NCBI GenBank assembly: GCA_964493325.1
Contig: CAZBMD010000011.1
Location: 1 to 51,304, forward strand
Reading direction: 5' to 3'
Source of the DNA: CAZBMD01 sp964493325
GTDB lineage: Bacteria; Babelota; Babeliae; Babelales; RVW-14
DNA length: 51,304 nucleotides
The notes under the pieces are model-generated. The model was not told where the DNA came from and searched no databases. It saw only the letters and a list, made by a program, of their open reading frames with translations. Below are positions 24,027 to 31,718 of the stretch, in pieces; position 1 is the first letter of the stretch; the number at the start of each line of letters is the position of its first letter. Both the position numbers and the translations under genes were made by a program.

Positions 24027-24901
24027 AGTTTAGATGCTGAAATAACCAGGAAATTAAATGTAACATCGAACCTCCCATCTGCTGATAACTGTGAGTATCG
24101 CTCTAAAACCTCAAAATTATCTTTAAAAAATTCTTGGCGACGCTCAGGTGGAATCAATTGACCAGTAGGAACAGAAAGAAGACCTTCTTGAAGAACAGCC
24201 TTAGCGGCGGCACCTTTGCTTGTCAGAATGTCACTGTTCACAAGCGAAAATTTTGCTTTGCTTAGCGCTGATGTATAGTCTCCAAGATCAAGCTTATTTA
24301 TTAAGGGAACAGTCCCTTGATAGAAATGCTCCCACTTTTCAGAAGAAGTCACCGTATCAACAGCTTGAAAAAAATAACTGGGATGGCAATCAGAATGTTT
24401 AATGGGAAATCGAGCAACAAACGAACCTGCCGGCTTCAAACAACGAGCACATTCTCTCATCATTTTTTTTATAACACTAAGTTCTTTAATCCAATTAAAA
24501 TAATTTATTGATACGATAAAATTAACAGACTCTTTCTCAAGACCTACAGGTAAAGCTTTATCCATAACTCGAAATTCAAGATTAGGAATATGTGCATACT
24601 TTTTTTGAGCATATTCAATTATTTTTACATTACTATCAAAAGCTATTACTCGCCCGTCTGGAACAAGGCTGGTCGCTATGTACTGTGCTAGATAGCCAAG
24701 ACCGCACCCAATTTCAACAACCGTTGCATTTGTTCGAATAGGATATTGGGCAAGAAGACGAATCCCAGCTTTATATTGATCTTGAGAATTTCCTTCATAA
24801 TCATTCGCCCTCCACACCGCTTCTCGATAATTCTCTGTCATACCGTAGGCTGACGTTGTTATAAAAAATATAAGTAACAATATAAAAAATTCTTTTTTCA
24901 C
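24023..24901 (-). CDS. Exported class I SAM-methyltransferase paralogue 1
   Basis: 292 residues from a GTG start that overlaps the stop codon of the upstream paralogue (GTGA), so it is translationally coupled. Signal peptide about 1-20 (ending TSAYGM). The SAM site is intact: VVEIGCGLGYLAQYIA, VIAFDSN with the acidic residue after strand 2, and the post-I motif ARCLKPAGSFVARF. The C-terminal part shares SVPTGQLIPPERRQEFF with paralogues 3 and 4. The methyl acceptor is unknown. Export of a SAM-dependent enzyme is odd because SAM is cytoplasmic, unless the protein acts inside a host cell. Confidence 0.87.
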   Translation of the reverse strand: MKKEFFILLLIFFITTSAYGMTENYREAVWRANDYEGNSQDQYKAGIRLLAQYPIRTNATVVEIGCGLGYLAQYIATSLVPDGRVIAFDSNVKIIEYAQKKYAHIPNLEFRVMDKALPVGLEKESVNFIVSINYFNWIKELSVIKKMMRECARCLKPAGSFVARFPIKHSDCHPSYFFQAVDTVTSSEKWEHFYQGTVPLINKLDLGDYTSALSKAKFSLVNSDILTSKGAAAKAVLQEGLLSVPTGQLIPPERRQEFFKDNFEVLERYSQLSADGRFDVTFNFLVISASKL

Positions 24902-25656
24902 GATGTAATCACTCTTCTTTTATGTATACGTATAGGTTTACAAGCCTGAACCAACCCAACACTTGATGAAAGCGCAACTGCTTTATCAGCAACTCTATCC
25001 ATACCCTCTTGTAATGCTGCAAAAATTTCTCGAATAAAATTTGAACTAAGATCGCCACAAGAAGACATTCCTTGCTCCAATCGCTCTAGGGTAGTAACCC
25101 CTTGAACAGAGCGCAATAATGAGATGCGATAATCAGACGGATATTTTGTAGTTAGGCAAGCAATAAAATGACCGTGCAGTTTTAGATTACGCGCTACTAA
25201 ACTAATAACAGTTTCAATTTCGTTCAATCGATTGTCGCTGCCTATGCCATCAATTAAAAGCACATAATCAATATCAATATCTTTCAACGTTGCAAGAAAA
25301 ATGTCATCCATGTGATGAAACTCAAGATTGGAGATCCTCTTATATTCTTGTTGAGCAACACGAACTCTTTCCGCCTCTTTTGCGACAGCTATCACTCGGC
25401 CCTGAGGAACAAAACTGCTTGCTATAGTTGCGGCTAAAGCACCAGAACCTGTTTCAATAACAAGAAAAGTCCCATGAGCCGCAATCTGATAATCGGTAAA
25501 CAAACGCACAGCTACAAACAACTGATCTTTACATTTGTTTTCCTGTTTTTGGAAAGAGCATTCTTCATCCATTCGATCATAGAAATCACGCATCGGAGAG
25601 GCTAAAAAGACCGGAATCAAGGTAAAAAAGAATATAAAAAATAGATGTTTAACCAT
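24898..25656 (-). CDS. Exported methyltransferase paralogue 2, SAM site degenerate
   Basis: 252 residues. Signal peptide about 1-18. It aligns with the other three through the Rossmann half (FVPQGRVIAVAKEAERVRVAQQEYKRISNLEFHHMDD), but motif I is VIETGSGALAA, one residue short of the normal GxGxG loop, and the acidic residue that binds the SAM ribose is replaced (AVAKE). The C-terminal third no longer resembles the paralogues. Probably catalytically dead: either decaying or kept for binding. Second to last gene of the leftward cluster. Confidence 0.78.
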   Translation of the reverse strand: MVKHLFFIFFFTLIPVFLASPMRDFYDRMDEECSFQKQENKCKDQLFVAVRLFTDYQIAAHGTFLVIETGSGALAATIASSFVPQGRVIAVAKEAERVRVAQQEYKRISNLEFHHMDDIFLATLKDIDIDYVLLIDGIGSDNRLNEIETVISLVARNLKLHGHFIACLTTKYPSDYRISLLRSVQGVTTLERLEQGMSSCGDLSSNFIREIFAALQEGMDRVADKAVALSSSVGLVQACKPIRIHKRRVITS

Positions 25657-25725
25657 GATGTCTATCTTTTTTTAATGCTTACTTCAACGGATAATAGAGG
25701 CAAGCTTTTACTGACTTTATTTCAC

Positions 25726-26604
25726 TTAAATCTGTTTTTGAGCTTTAATAATGCAATCCTTTCCAACCAGCAAAAAATCTCCTTTGGCGTTTTTTTGTGC
25801 ATATTTTTCAAGCGATTCAAGAATATCATCAAAGAATTTTGGCCTGCATGGCTTTGGAATCATTCTTCCTGTTGGAAGAGACATCAACCTATCCTCAATC
25901 AACTCACGCGAGCAAGGATACTCAGGTAGCTCTACTACAAAAACTCGACCATATAAACCACCATCAAGCATGGCACGAGCATAATCTTGTACATCAAAAC
26001 TGTTTACTAACGGCACAGCCCCTCTATAAAACGGCCACCACCTACCCTCATCAATCACTTCATCAACCGAACGAAAAAATGGAAGAGGATGCTCGTCGGA
26101 GTGTTTTATTGAAAAACGAGCGACAAACTGACCTCCTGGTTTTAGGCAACGCGCAGCCTCTTTCATTACTGCTGTGATATTATCAAATTCTTTAATCCAA
26201 CTCAGACAATAAATTGAGATAATGCAGTCAACAGAATTCTCCTGAAGAACGCCAAAAAAATTATGCCGAAATTCTAAATTAGGAATCATGTCATGCTTGG
26301 TCTTTGCATAATCAATCATGTTTCTATCAATATCAAAACCAATCACACGTCCTTGAGGGACAATCTTGGTTGCAATATGGGCAGCCAGATTTCCAGTCCC
26401 ACACCCAAAATCAACCACTGTGGCGTTGGGAGGAATTTGCTCTTCGGCAAGCATTTCAATTCCTGCTTGAAGCTGCCCTTGGGAGTTTTTGTCATATTCT
26501 TCTGGCCCCCAAGCTTCTTGTTCATCGTAACCTTGCTTATTCATGCTATGAGCAGATGTTGCAAACAATGTTAGCAATGATACAAAAAATAATTGTTTCT
26601 TCAT
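25726..26604 (-). CDS. Exported class I SAM-methyltransferase paralogue 3
   Basis: 292 residues. Signal peptide about 1-20 (ATSAHSM). Motif I is VVDFGCGTGNLAAHIA, strand-2 acid is VIGFDIDRN, and the post-I region is ARCLKPGGQFVARFSIKHSDEHPLPFF. Shares DPEEYDKNS-like and LMSLPTGRMIP signatures with paralogue 4, so these two are the closest pair. AAGGA lies just before the ATG. Resembles Methyltransf_11/25-type small-molecule methyltransferases; no substrate can be assigned. Confidence 0.88.
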   Translation of the reverse strand: MKKQLFFVSLLTLFATSAHSMNKQGYDEQEAWGPEEYDKNSQGQLQAGIEMLAEEQIPPNATVVDFGCGTGNLAAHIATKIVPQGRVIGFDIDRNMIDYAKTKHDMIPNLEFRHNFFGVLQENSVDCIISIYCLSWIKEFDNITAVMKEAARCLKPGGQFVARFSIKHSDEHPLPFFRSVDEVIDEGRWWPFYRGAVPLVNSFDVQDYARAMLDGGLYGRVFVVELPEYPCSRELIEDRLMSLPTGRMIPKPCRPKFFDDILESLEKYAQKNAKGDFLLVGKDCIIKAQKQI

Positions 26605-26630
26605 ACAGTCCTTCGTTAAAAAACAAGCAG

Positions 26631-26665
26631 ACCAGCCCCCGATCTTGTATCGAGGGCTCTATCTT
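26631..26665. terminator. Hairpin between methyltransferase paralogues 4 and 3
   Basis: Stem AGCCCCCGAT/ATCGAGGGCT with one mismatch and a five-base loop. T run present on the + strand but weak on the minus strand, which is the coding strand, so termination there is uncertain. Confidence 0.45.
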
Positions 26666-26668
26666 TTT

Positions 26669-27565
26669 TTACAATATCGGTTTAAAAGCTTTTATGACAC
26701 AAGGATTTCCAGCGAGAACAAAATTCCCATCAGCATCTTTTTCTGCATAGTTACTTAAAGCTTCACGAATTTCATCAAAAAATTCTTCTCTGCGATTTGC
26801 AGGAATTAACTTACCAGTGGGAAGGGACATCAAGCCTTGGCCAAGCTTTTCTCTTTCAAGTTTAAAACTAGCAAGTTTTACCGTTGTCACTTCGCCCTGC
26901 AAGCCAGCCTCTTGTAGCGCAGCTTCATAATCCTTGATATCAAGCCGGTTAACCAAAGGAACATTGCCTTTGTAATAATGAGACCACTTGTCTTGTGTAA
27001 CCACATCATCTATTGCATGCAAATATGGAATGTTGCGTTCTGCTGAATGATTGATGGTAAAGCGAGCAATAAATTGACCACCTGGCTGCAAACAGCGTGC
27101 AACTTCTTTCATAATCATCTTCATCTCATCAAGCGTTTTGACCCAACTAAGACAATAAATCGATATGAAATAACCAATAGAACCATCATCAATACCAGAA
27201 AGATTAGTCGCATTCAGTTTCTGAAATGTGAGATGAAAAAGAGATTCGTGCTTGGTCTTCGCGTAATCAATCATGCGAGCATCGTTGTCAACGCCAATAA
27301 CAAACCCATCGTGACCAAGCTCTGTTGTAATATGAGCAGCTAAATTACCAATCCCACACCCAAGATCAACCACGGTAACGCCTTCTGGAATTGGACATTC
27401 AGCAAGCATGATTTTACCTGCACCAAGCTGGCCTCGTGAATTTTTTTCGTACTCTTCTGGGTCCCAAGCTTCTTCCTCTTGTTCGTCAACAGCGGGGAGA
27501 TTCATGCTGTAAGCTGGTCTGGCAAATAATGTTAGCAACGATGCAAACAATAATTGTTTTTTCAT
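26669..27565 (-). CDS. Exported class I SAM-methyltransferase paralogue 4
   Basis: 298 residues. First gene of the leftward cluster. Start chosen at 27565 because GAAGGAGAG sits just upstream and it begins the signal peptide (MKKQLLFASLLTLFARPAYS). Motif I VVDLGCGIGNLAAHI, strand-2 acid VIGVDNDARM and CLQPGGQFIARF are intact. The acidic segment EEEAWDPEEYEKNSRGQLGAGK before motif I is shared with paralogue 3 (WGPEEYDKNSQGQLQAG). Confidence 0.88.
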   Translation of the reverse strand: MKKQLLFASLLTLFARPAYSMNLPAVDEQEEEAWDPEEYEKNSRGQLGAGKIMLAECPIPEGVTVVDLGCGIGNLAAHITTELGHDGFVIGVDNDARMIDYAKTKHESLFHLTFQKLNATNLSGIDDGSIGYFISIYCLSWVKTLDEMKMIMKEVARCLQPGGQFIARFTINHSAERNIPYLHAIDDVVTQDKWSHYYKGNVPLVNRLDIKDYEAALQEAGLQGEVTTVKLASFKLEREKLGQGLMSLPTGKLIPANRREEFFDEIREALSNYAEKDADGNFVLAGNPCVIKAFKPIL

Positions 27566-27623
27566 AATACTCTCCTTCTTCCTCACAAAATAGAATTAAT
27601 TCGCAACAATTTTTAAATTATTA

Positions 27624-27962
27624 TCAATGCATTTTTTTGCCGTTTGGCACCTTTGGATCGACAGTTAGCAAACAGATGGCACTATTTTCATCCGAAAAAC
27701 CAACAAGCAGAAACTGCGATATAAATCCCGCAATATTCTTTTCTCCCAAATTCACGCATCCCACAACTTGTCTTCCTACCAGTGATTCTGTGGTGTAATG
27801 CACGGTAACCTGCGCCGAGGTCTGCAAGATACCAATCTCTGGACCAAAATCAGCCCATACTTTGAAAGAAGGGTTTTTGGCTCGTGGAAATTCTTCTGCT
27901 CTTACAACTGTTCCAGAGCGTAAGTCAACTTGCTCAAAATCGTCATAAGAAATTGTTTTCAT
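27624..27962 (-). CDS. csaA: CsaA-like tRNA-binding-domain protein
   Basis: 112 residues, the full length of CsaA-type proteins. OB-fold tRNA-binding domain with DLRSGTVVRAEEFPRAKNPSFKVWADFG, LVGRQVVGCVNLGEKNIAGFISQFLLVGF and the end VPNGKKMH. The family binds tRNA and has been linked to export chaperone activity. It lies upstream of the methyltransferase cluster on the same strand, 59 bp before paralogue 4, and may head that transcript. Confidence 0.9.
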   Translation of the reverse strand: MKTISYDDFEQVDLRSGTVVRAEEFPRAKNPSFKVWADFGPEIGILQTSAQVTVHYTTESLVGRQVVGCVNLGEKNIAGFISQFLLVGFSDENSAICLLTVDPKVPNGKKMH

Positions 27963-28181
27963 AGTACTTATTTATCATTGGTTTAGGGTTTATATCAATT
28001 CTTTTTGAGTAAATCATAATAATTATAAAACTACTCAAAAAAATAGATTTTACTATGGGTCCCTTCTAGCAAGACAGACTCATTGCTTGCAAAAATCACT
28101 AAAATAATGAAAATTAAAATAATACTCGAACAGCATGCAGCCTGCTTCAATTAAAATATTAGACGAGGTTAAGGAGCGTTC

Positions 28182-28877
28182 ATGAAAAAATTAATGGTAG
28201 TTCTTGCTTATTGTACAGCATTGCTTGCCCAAACGGTTAACAACCTTCAAGCAGACCGCAACGAAGATATCACTCACATAACGGAACTTGTTAATCATCT
28301 GATTTATGAAAGCAATAGTAATAAGCCCCTAAATTGCTCTTCATGCAAGAAACCTATTCAATTATCAATGAATACATCTGCAATGAAATCAAACAAAGAA
28401 ACCAGCAACCTTACCGCTCGACTATCGGGTTGCCTTATCTGCCGCATCTTGCGTAAGAATTTTGAAGCATTACTCTCAGACCACAAATACAACTTCACAG
28501 AAGAAGTAATTCTGACGATGCACAATGAATGTATTAAAGATTTAAAAAAAGAGGTAAAAAATAAAATACAGATTATTAAAAATAATGAACAAATCAGCTG
28601 CCTTGATTGCCTGGTACAAGATGGGGCAGGCATGGTAGGCGCAGTAGGAGCACTCTCTGTTTGTGGAATTTTATTAAGCGCTGCAACTTTGACCATGTGT
28701 TGCTTATTGCCTCCTTTAGAATGCTGTATCCCTACCTGTATCTGTGGTAGTTCTATTGGCTTGGGATGTTTGGGTTGTTGCGCAGGCGCTAACGCTAAAG
28801 ACCTGAAGGCTTCATGTGTATTAGGCCTTGTATTAGGGGCTATCCCTTGGGTATGTGTTGGAATTGTTATGCAATAA
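28182..28877 (+). CDS. Exported cysteine-rich protein with putative two-zinc domain, second family member
   Basis: 231 residues. AAGGAG precedes the ATG; signal peptide about 1-24 (ending LQAD). Ligand-like pairs: C52/C55 (CSSC), C84/C87 (CLIC), H114/C117 (HNEC), C140/C143 (CLDC). Spacings between pairs are 28, 26 and 22 residues. A long hydrophobic cysteine- and glycine-rich region follows (about 150-230) with two to three membrane-compatible segments, which the shorter paralogues have only in part. The gene is 222 bp upstream of its closest relative. No known domain matches by eye. Confidence 0.82.
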   Translation: MKKLMVVLAYCTALLAQTVNNLQADRNEDITHITELVNHLIYESNSNKPLNCSSCKKPIQLSMNTSAMKSNKETSNLTARLSGCLICRILRKNFEALLSDHKYNFTEEVILTMHNECIKDLKKEVKNKIQIIKNNEQISCLDCLVQDGAGMVGAVGALSVCGILLSAATLTMCCLLPPLECCIPTCICGSSIGLGCLGCCAGANAKDLKASCVLGLVLGAIPWVCVGIVMQ

Positions 28878-29099
28878 AAAATAACTGCCTTACAATAGAT
28901 GCTCACCTAATGAGTCTATCCTGCTGCTGTCTTTTTTCTGTGAACAAATCGTTGCCAACTAAAAAGCAAGATGTCCCCATTCAGTCGATAGTCGCTTTAA
29001 TGAATAAGCTAATCTCTTGCAAAAAAAGACAGGATCATAAAAATTAATATGCGTATGAGAATGTAAAGTTGATACGCTAAAAGGGGTTAGGGGATAAGG

Positions 29100-29588
29100 A
29101 TGAAAAAACTCGTAATGATATTTGCATTTTTTACAACCTTGATCACTCAATCAGTTTACAACCTTTACAGCGAATCAAATCTGAGCACACTTATTAATGA
29201 CATCATCTATGAATGCAATGGGAAGAAAGACTTAATATGCTCAAGTTGTAATCAGAGTATTGAATTTTTTGTCTATCCAATAAAAAAAATCAACGAAGAG
29301 CAACTCATGTTTTGTCCCGATGAAGAGTCTGCATGCCTGGGTTGCTGCATTTTTAAAACAAATGTTTTACAGAAAAAAGAGAGGTGCTACAACTTTGTGC
29401 GTGAAGATAGGACAATGACTTATTTTTTACATGAAACTTGTTATAACAAACTTCACACAGCAATAACGCAAAAAATTGAAAATCTCAAATCAAACAGAAC
29501 ACTCCAATGCTATGACTGCCGAATCAAATTTGGAACATGGATGTGCTTGGGATCCCTTGGTTTATTATCTGTTCTTGGCTGCCTATGA
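29100..29588 (+). CDS. Exported cysteine-rich protein with putative two-zinc domain, third family member
   Basis: 162 residues. GGGGATAAGG precedes the ATG; signal peptide about 1-24. Pairs: C47/C50 (CSSC), C79/C82 (CLGC), H111/C114 (HETC), C137/C140 (CYDC), with spacings of 28, 28 and 22, almost as in the protein at 28182. A short hydrophobic tail (WMCLGSLGLLSVLGCL) ends the protein and corresponds to the start of the longer membrane region in its neighbour. It may be a shortened copy of that gene after tandem duplication. Confidence 0.82.
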   Translation: MKKLVMIFAFFTTLITQSVYNLYSESNLSTLINDIIYECNGKKDLICSSCNQSIEFFVYPIKKINEEQLMFCPDEESACLGCCIFKTNVLQKKERCYNFVREDRTMTYFLHETCYNKLHTAITQKIENLKSNRTLQCYDCRIKFGTWMCLGSLGLLSVLGCL

Positions 29589-29625
29589 TTTGGAATATGC
29601 CTTGCCACAATTTAGAAAAATATGA

Positions 29626-30333
29626 TTAGCCTAGCCACACAGCTGTAATTTGGCGACCAGCATAATCACCGTCTCGACGAAATGAATGAAAGTTAGAGTT
29701 ACAGATGGTACACATGCAGGACGACTGATCAATATTTTCAGGAATAATACCAATGCTTTCTAGTAGTCGCCTGTTGAATAAAATCAAATCAAAATATAGA
29801 ACGCCCTTGCGCTCTTCTACGCATTCCTGCCACCAAGCATACGGTGCAAGGTTAACCAAAAAATCTTCTTTAATCTGGTAGCAACAGCGATGCGCTGCCG
29901 GCCCAAACTGCACACGAACATTTTTTATCTCTGTTCCCTCTTTTTGTTGCATCATGGCAAGCGCTTGCAAGCCAACCCCTGCAAAGGCCCCACGCCACCC
30001 GGCATGGGCTACAGCAACAACTTGCTTTTCTGGGTCATAAAAGATTATGGGCAAACAATCTGCAGTCAAAACACCAATGGCGATATTACGGACATTTGAA
30101 ACAATAAAATCGCCATCTTGCTCAAAAATATGAGCTCCTTTTACCTCCTCATCCTTACTCACAAAAAGACCATTAATACCATGCGTTTGATGCAAGAGAA
30201 TAAGTCCTGAGAGACCAAAAGACCGAAAAAGTTTTTCACAAAATAAAGAGAATTCGGGTGCTTTGGGACCAACTGGGCAACGCTGAGCATCACCAAAGAA
30301 GTTAAATAGAGGAGACTTTGGCAAAATGTCCAT
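29626..30333 (-). CDS. pgeF: PgeF/YfiH-type purine nucleoside phosphorylase (laccase-domain protein)
   Basis: 235 residues. The start at 30333 is chosen because GGAA lies upstream and the protein then has family length; an upstream in-frame ATG would add 68 unlike residues. Motifs: LLHQTHG (H48, H51), LTADCLPI (C93), AVAHAGWRG (H110), GPAAHRCCYQI and the final CxxC...FHSFRRDGDYAGR. The family was long called polyphenol oxidase or multicopper oxidase; it has since been shown to phosphorolyse or deaminate adenosine and inosine and to act in cell-wall quality control. Cytoplasmic. It could help salvage host purines. Confidence 0.93.
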   Translation of the reverse strand: MDILPKSPLFNFFGDAQRCPVGPKAPEFSLFCEKLFRSFGLSGLILLHQTHGINGLFVSKDEEVKGAHIFEQDGDFIVSNVRNIAIGVLTADCLPIIFYDPEKQVVAVAHAGWRGAFAGVGLQALAMMQQKEGTEIKNVRVQFGPAAHRCCYQIKEDFLVNLAPYAWWQECVEERKGVLYFDLILFNRRLLESIGIIPENIDQSSCMCTICNSNFHSFRRDGDYAGRQITAVWLG

Positions 30334-30569
30334 ATTTTTTTCCAGAATAGCATTCTCGTGACTTAGAAAATTATACTGAAAGTAGTATAGATAAATCATG
30401 TAAAAAAGTGTATAAAGGTTCTGTATTTTCACAGTAGCCCGGCACACCTTATCTAAGGATTTTAGATGGATTTTTATAACGGCAGTAAGAGCAGCGAAGC
30501 TGCAACAGATGATCACTCGCCTCACCCGCGAGGCCATGACAACGTCAAACCAAACCTGTGGGGGGATTA

Positions 30570-31478
30570 ATGGTTCCTGTAGTCATCCTAAACGCGCTAC
30601 TTGCAAGCACCTACACGCTTGGCAAAGTAGCGTTAAACTTTACGCACCCTATCTTTTTTGTAGGAAGCAGTATGCTCGTAGGAGGCGTCTCTCTGTTCAT
30701 ATATCAGGTACTTACAGCACCAAAAAAATTAATCGTCCACAAAAAAGATATGTGGCTCTTTTTGCAGGTAAGCTTTTTTACAATCTTTTTAAGTTACGTT
30801 CTACAATTTTGGGGTATGAAATCGCTACCATCATCTAAAGCCTGCTTACTGTATGGCTTTGGTCCATTTTTCTCGTACATCATTGCGTATCTTTTTTTCT
30901 CAGAAAAAATGTCCCTCAAAAAAATGATCGGGCTTATAATTGGTTTTACCGGCCTATTCCCTATCCTTATGACCTCGTCGCCAAAAGAAGATATGCTCGG
31001 AACCATATTTTATATCTCTCTACCTGAAATTGCCGTCATATTGTCAGCAGCCGCCTACAGTTACGGATGGTTTGTCATCAGGCAATTAGTCCACGATAGG
31101 CACTATTCGCCGCTCACCGTCAATAGCTACTCCATGATTACCGGCGGACTTTTGTCTTTGGCCTGTGTTCCTGTACTTGAAGGGCCCATTAAGATAACAT
31201 TGTTTTATCCATTTTTTATTCTGTTGATCGGCACCGTCATCATTGAATACATCATCTGCAATAATTTGTATGCCATGCTTTTGGATAAATATTCAGAAAC
31301 ATTTCTGTCGCTCTCAACATTTTCAATACCAATTTTTGGAGCAATCTACGGATGGCTCTTTTTGAGCGAAACGATTACATGGCACTTTTTCTTGTCAGTA
31401 CTGATTTTATTTTTCTCGATTAAGATTTTTTATCAAGTCGACAAAGAAGAGCACCCAAAGCGCAAAGTACCACTATGA
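30570..31478 (+). CDS. EamA/DMT-superfamily transporter, copy 1
   Basis: 302 residues with ten predicted membrane helices in two EamA halves. The start at 30570 follows GGGGGA and makes the protein exactly as long as its paralogue at 32784; a GTG at 30558 would add four residues. Shared features: ALLAS near the N terminus, SSKA, SEKMSLKKMIGLIIGFTG, LPEIAVILSAAAYSYGW and IYGWLFLSETIT. The superfamily includes metabolite exporters and, in rickettsias, SAM importers. Direction and substrate are not evident. Confidence 0.88.
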   Translation: MVPVVILNALLASTYTLGKVALNFTHPIFFVGSSMLVGGVSLFIYQVLTAPKKLIVHKKDMWLFLQVSFFTIFLSYVLQFWGMKSLPSSKACLLYGFGPFFSYIIAYLFFSEKMSLKKMIGLIIGFTGLFPILMTSSPKEDMLGTIFYISLPEIAVILSAAAYSYGWFVIRQLVHDRHYSPLTVNSYSMITGGLLSLACVPVLEGPIKITLFYPFFILLIGTVIIEYIICNNLYAMLLDKYSETFLSLSTFSIPIFGAIYGWLFLSETITWHFFLSVLILFFSIKIFYQVDKEEHPKRKVPL

Positions 31479-31575
31479 AGATGCTCCTCAAATTTTAGGT
31501 AAACTCATACACGTTTCAATCGATCGAAAAGCCTAAATTTTTTTAGATTATAAGTTATTTATTTACGATTTGTAG

Positions 31576-31658
31576 GATGTCATCCCGGCCTTTGAGCCGG
31601 GATCCACACCAAGAGAAATCGATTAACATGGATACCGGATCAAGTCCGGTATGACATC
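31576..31658. repeat. REP-like palindromic repeat (two hairpins, inverted)
   Basis: Outer arms GATGTCAT and ATGACATC enclose two GC-rich hairpins, CCCGGCCTTTGAGCCGGG and ACCGGATCAAGTCCGGT, arranged as an inverted pair with GGATCCA/TGGAT between. The sequence is close to the GTCATCCCGG...CCGGGATCC repeat dispersed in many alphaproteobacterial genomes. It is more GC-rich than its surroundings and lies in the gap between two convergent genes. Confidence 0.85.
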
Positions 31659-31718
31659 GTCTACGTTGAAAATCACTACCCATAAAAAGTTTCTTATATT
31701 TTTTAGGACTACTGTTAT

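Noticed and set aside
28878..29099. Remnant gene between the two cysteine-rich genes
   Set aside because: No frame or similarity to either neighbour could be followed over more than a few codons.
30334..30537. N-terminal extension of the PgeF protein
   Set aside because: The added 68 residues lie outside the family, and a good ribosome binding site precedes the ATG at 30333.
31576..31658. CRISPR array
   Set aside because: Only one inverted pair of hairpins, no regular direct repeats or spacers, and no cas genes anywhere in the window.
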